NCBI GenBank assembly: GCA_002382085.1 | Contig: DFZK01000010.1 | Location: forward strand, 317,072 to 381,071 | Length of the DNA: 64,000 nucleotides | Direction of reading: 5' to 3' | Source of the DNA: Sulfurospirillum sp. UBA4058 | Lineage (GTDB): Bacteria > Campylobacterota > Campylobacteria > Campylobacterales > Sulfurospirillaceae | Shown here: positions 61,411-64,000 of the stretch, piece after piece | Position numbering within the stretch: position 1 is the first letter of the stretch | Layout: each line of letters starts with the position of its first letter | Program-made: the position numbers and the translations under genes | The notes under the pieces: generated by a model | Told to the model about the DNA's origin: nothing | Databases searched by the model: none | The model's input: the letters and a program-made list of their open reading frames with translations, nothing else

Positions 61411-62674
61411 TTAAACCCACTATAAGGAGAGAGAATGAGACTCAAAAGAATAGCGAGTAGCCTGATCGTAGCGGGGCTTTTGTTCGGAGGGTGCGCGAGT
61501 AACCAACCCGAAGCGAGCCAAGCGGCAAGTGAGAAAGTGCTCACGCAACCTAGCGCAAAAGTTAAAGGCTTGATCGAACAATACCGCTTGGAGAACGTAA
61601 CATACGATTACGTAGCAGGAGCCATCGGGAACGGTACGCGAGGCGGCGCAAAAGCACTCTTGATCGATGCGAGACCGCACCCAAAATACCTAGCAGGGAC
61701 GATTCCTTCTAGCCTTAATATTCCCGATACCGAAATAGAGAAATATATCGGACAATTAGAGAAAGTAGCAAAAGAGAAAGAGATTATCGTCTATTGCGGC
61801 GGCTGGGAATGTGAAAAAAGCCCGATCGTTGCAGGATACCTTAAAGGTAAAGGCTATACCAACGTCAAACTTTACCAAGCCGGTGAACCTGAATGGAAAA
61901 TGAAAAGTTACTTAGAAGTAGGAACGCCCGTAGCCCAAGCGGCATTTAAAAACGAAAGCGCACTCTTGATCGATGCACGACCCTACGCTAAATACCTTGC
62001 CGGAACTATTCCCGGAGCGATGCATATCCATGACGCCGATGTCGATAAATTTATCGGACGCTTGCCAAGCGATAAAACAACCTCGATTATTACCTTCTGT
62101 GAAGGATACGATTGCGCAAAATCACATAACTTGGCAAAAAAACTTGAAACCTTAGGCTACAAAAAAGTAAGCGTCTACGCCGGAGGATACCCGGAATGGA
62201 AAGAAGCGGGTAACCAAACAACCGCAGGCGGTGCTAAAAAAGTAGAAGCTAAAGCAGAAACACCTAAAAAAGATGCCTTCGTTGAAGGTATAAAATTAGG
62301 CGCCGATGAAGGAACCGTGGACGGTGAATGGTATAAAGCCCATATCATGGCGGGAACCGTACCGAGTAATGTCGCCATTATCGACGTGAGAAGCCCCTCC
62401 GAATACGCCAACGGACATATTAAAGGCGCGATCAATATCGAAGCGGGAAAATTAAGCGCACAAGAATTTGCGGCAAAATTACCTAAAGGAAAAGTCGTGA
62501 TTCTGAATTGCTCCGCAGGCGGAAGATCGATGGAAGCCTTTTTGAAATTGCAAGGCGCAAAAATAGACGTGAGTAAGATCTTCTATTTTGATGCCAATAT
62601 TAAATGCGATAAATCAAACCAATGCGATATCAAGGTCAATGAACCTTTAGGGTAAATCTCGGCTTTACATGTAA
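61411..62674 (+). repeat. Repeat copy 2: rhodanese lipoprotein gene with flanks
   Basis: Partner of 53555-54838. The first bases upstream (TTAAACCCACTATAAGG), the signal-peptide region and the tail to CGGCTTTACATGTAAG are shared. Direct orientation, about 7.86 kb apart, so recombination between them would remove the second reductase set. Confidence 0.85.
61435..62655 (+). CDS. Triple-rhodanese lipoprotein (copy 2)
   Basis: A 406-residue lipoprotein differing from copy 1 at about 17 positions (some 96% identical). Lipobox LLFGGC, Cys20; active loops CGGWECEKS, CEGYDCAKS and CSAGGRS are all preserved. Substitutions cluster in the Ala/Lys-rich linker (around 270-280, EAKAETP for ETKTDAP) and at surface positions. 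It starts 36 bases after the NrfD gene behind GGAGAGAG and ends with a strong terminator. Likely does the same sulfur-carrier job for the second complex. Confidence 0.85.
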   Translation: MRLKRIASSLIVAGLLFGGCASNQPEASQAASEKVLTQPSAKVKGLIEQYRLENVTYDYVAGAIGNGTRGGAKALLIDARPHPKYLAGTIPSSLNIPDTEIEKYIGQLEKVAKEKEIIVYCGGWECEKSPIVAGYLKGKGYTNVKLYQAGEPEWKMKSYLEVGTPVAQAAFKNESALLIDARPYAKYLAGTIPGAMHIHDADVDKFIGRLPSDKTTSIITFCEGYDCAKSHNLAKKLETLGYKKVSVYAGGYPEWKEAGNQTTAGGAKKVEAKAETPKKDAFVEGIKLGADEGTVDGEWYKAHIMAGTVPSNVAIIDVRSPSEYANGHIKGAINIEAGKLSAQEFAAKLPKGKVVILNCSAGGRSMEAFLKLQGAKIDVSKIFYFDANIKCDKSNQCDIKVNEPLG

Positions 62675-62700
62675 GGTGACATGTCAAGGAAATGAAACTA

Positions 62701-62740
62701 AAAAGGGGCGAGAAGCACAGAATGCTTCCCGCCCCTTTTC
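62701..62740. terminator. Strong bidirectional terminator
   Basis: AAAAGGGGCG-A-GAAGC (62701-62716) pairs with GCTTC-C-CGCCCCTTTT (62724-62739) around ACAGAAT. A-run before and T-run after serve both the rhodanese gene and the convergent membrane-protein gene. Confidence 0.9.
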
Positions 62741-62759
62741 CTCTCAAGCACTACAAAGC

Positions 62760-63467
62760 TTATTCGTCGCGTGAGCCGAAAATTCCAAGAATTTGTAAAA
62801 GTGAGATAAAGAGATTTAAAAAATCTAAATACAATGCTATCGCACCTTCAATCGGCGTTTCGTAAGCGCCTCTGATAATATTTTGCGTATCGTAAAGAAT
62901 AAACGCACTAAACAAAATAGAGCTAACGCTCGCAATTGCCAACTGTAAAATAGGGCTATGAAAGAAGATGTTAATAATACCCGCAACCACAATGACGATC
63001 AAGGTAATGAAAAGCATTTTCCCCATTGCGGAAAAGTCGCGTTTCGTATTCATCGCAAATACGGAAAGTCCTCCGAAAGCGACCGTCGTCAAGATAAAAG
63101 CGTTGGCCACGATACTTGAGCCGCCTTTTAAGCCCAAAATAGAGGAAAGAAGCGGTGTTAACGTAAGACCGGTTAAAAAGGTGAATGCAAAAAGCAAGAT
63201 CATATTTAAACCGGCTTTTCGTTTTGCCGCATAAAGTCCGAATAAAACGATAAACTCTAAAATAACGAGTCCCCAATACCAAGAAGCGATGGCACTTGCC
63301 ATACCGATTCCGACATATGCACCGGCGCTTGCGGCTAATAACGAAGCGGCAAAAAGCTGGTAGGTTTGCTTAATAAAAACTCCTAAGGAGCTTTCATTGA
63401 TCCTTGTATGCTCATAAATACCCTCTTGAGAGTGTTGTTGTATGTAGTCTCTGTCATACAGTCCCAT
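62760..63467 (-). CDS. Bax inhibitor-1 / YccA family membrane protein
   Basis: A 235-residue protein with seven membrane helices. ATG 63467 follows AAGGAGAAC; an in-frame start at 63500 is less likely. After a polar start (YDRDYIQQHSQEGIYEHTRI) come the helices, the family mark LTGLTLTPLLSSILG and a C-terminal YLDFLNLFISLLQILG stretch, as in YccA/YbhL proteins. Family members act as leak channels or modulate membrane proteases such as FtsH; the role here is unknown. Confidence 0.92.
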   Translation of the reverse strand: MGLYDRDYIQQHSQEGIYEHTRINESSLGVFIKQTYQLFAASLLAASAGAYVGIGMASAIASWYWGLVILEFIVLFGLYAAKRKAGLNMILLFAFTFLTGLTLTPLLSSILGLKGGSSIVANAFILTTVAFGGLSVFAMNTKRDFSAMGKMLFITLIVIVVAGIINIFFHSPILQLAIASVSSILFSAFILYDTQNIIRGAYETPIEGAIALYLDFLNLFISLLQILGIFGSRDE

Positions 63468-63904
63468 AGTGTTCTCCTTGTCAATTAAACATAAAATCAA
63501 AAGTGCATTTTACCTCAATCAAATCAGAAAATGCAATTTTTCGATTTACTATTATATGGAAAGAGGGTAAACAAAAAATTAATCATTCTGAACAAGAAGA
63601 AAAAAGATGTCAAAAGCCTCTTGCATTTAACCTTTTTTTAAGGAGTTCGAGTATATAATTTCGTCCTCGTTTGAGAGAACGGGGTTAAAGAGAGGCACCC
63701 AAAGTAGGGGATTAGCTTCACGTTCATTACCATTTTAACAATGTCAAATTCAATCTTTGAAATCTAAATAAGCGACCGAGCTAGGACGCAAACATGTAAG
63801 AGATTATCAACTCTTCGGAATAAAAGAGATAAATCAAACTTCATAAAACTAAAGATTTCGATTCGTCGATTCTGACCGTAAGGTCTAGCTTTAGTGTAAT
63901 GAAT

Positions 63905-63928
63905 TCAAAGCGAATTACTTCGCTTTGA
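63905..63928 (+). other. Hairpin in the presumed rRNA leader
   Basis: TCAAAGCGAA and TTCGCTTTGA pair perfectly around a TTAC loop. Could be part of a pre-16S processing stem or a pause site. Confidence 0.6.
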
Positions 63929-63950
63929 AGAAACATTTTTATTATTTCTT

Positions 63951-63976
63951 GAACAAGGGGTTGCAACCCCTTGTTC
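63951..63976. repeat. Perfect 26-base palindrome near the window end
   Basis: The arm GAACAAGGGGTTG is followed directly by its reverse complement. A CGCTCCGC...GCGGCG stem follows (63981-63996). It may be a terminator-like or RNase III processing structure in the leader. Confidence 0.7.
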
Positions 63977-64000
63977 TGTCGCTCCGCTACGCGGCGTAAC

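Larger units (their letters stand above)
63541..64000 (+). promoter_or_regulatory. Probable promoter and leader of an rRNA operon
   Basis: No gene is seen from 63468 to the window end. TATAAT at 63654-63659 sits in a strong setting with T-rich upstream sequence and a TTGCAT at 63621. The transcribed part carries CAATCTTTGAAATC (63750-63763), like a boxA antitermination site, and AAATAAGCGACCGAG, which recalls rRNA leaders of this phylum. Then come the hairpins at 63905-63928 and 63951-63976. The 16S gene itself would start just past the window. This is an inference from layout. Confidence 0.5.

Overview
The window looks like chromosome from a sulfur-respiring, flagellated Campylobacterota (Epsilonproteobacteria), most like Sulfurospirillum. 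The grounds are the ruvC-dnaA-dnaN-gyrB order with TTCAC-core DnaA boxes, sigma-54 (GG-N10-GC) flagellar promoters, FAD-dependent thymidylate synthase ThyX, and two Psr/Phs-type molybdoenzyme operons. The genus is an inference; no 16S gene lies inside the window.

Layout. 1-7.2 kb: end of a polysaccharide deacetylase gene, then frr, pyrE, an RDD protein and an MFS carrier on +, then FliL-like, DUF3137, LemA and typA on -. 7.3-14.8 kb: fliK, flgD, a FlgE-like gene and a very long flgE carrying a tandem internal module, with two sigma-54 promoters. 14.8-24 kb: thyX, ruvC, the replication origin (15963-16121), dnaA, dnaN, gyrB, a degenerate GGDEF-EAL protein, queF and an HD protein. 24-31.5 kb: 4.5S SRP RNA on the minus strand, ung-mutY, a Bcr/CflA-type exporter, a lipoprotein, a Sel1-repeat protein, four tRNAs (Gly, Leu, Cys, Ser), ilvD, marC and a small Cys-rich protein.

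31.5-39.5 kb is one metal or metal-chelate uptake island on the minus strand: methyltransferase, periplasmic binding protein, FecCD permease, His-tailed ATPase, TonB-dependent receptor, FmdE-like protein, ExbB, ExbD and TonB. Inverted repeats lie in front of both halves; two fit the spacing I recall for Helicobacter NikR sites. 39.5-49 kb is housekeeping: a chemoreceptor with a C-terminal sensor, galU, pyrG, recJ, pcm, a nitrilase-family hydrolase, nrdB and bioC.

49-62.7 kb holds the most distinctive content: two parallel operons, each Tat-exported molybdopterin oxidoreductase, four-cluster ferredoxin, NrfD-type membrane subunit and triple-rhodanese lipoprotein. A LysR regulator and two small exported proteins lie between them. 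The catalytic subunits and membrane anchors have clearly diverged, but the two rhodanese lipoproteins are about 96% identical and share their 5' untranslated sequence, pointing to recent duplication or gene conversion. I infer quinol-linked respiration of polysulfide, thiosulfate or tetrathionate, with the lipoprotein handling sulfane sulfur. The window ends with a BAX-inhibitor-like membrane protein and what looks like the promoter and leader of an rRNA operon.

Across the window the palindrome TTACATGTAA occurs about 12 times, where composition predicts roughly 0.1-0.2, in genes, intergenic spaces and terminator stems. It behaves like a highly iterated palindrome and is the strongest unexplained signal I see.
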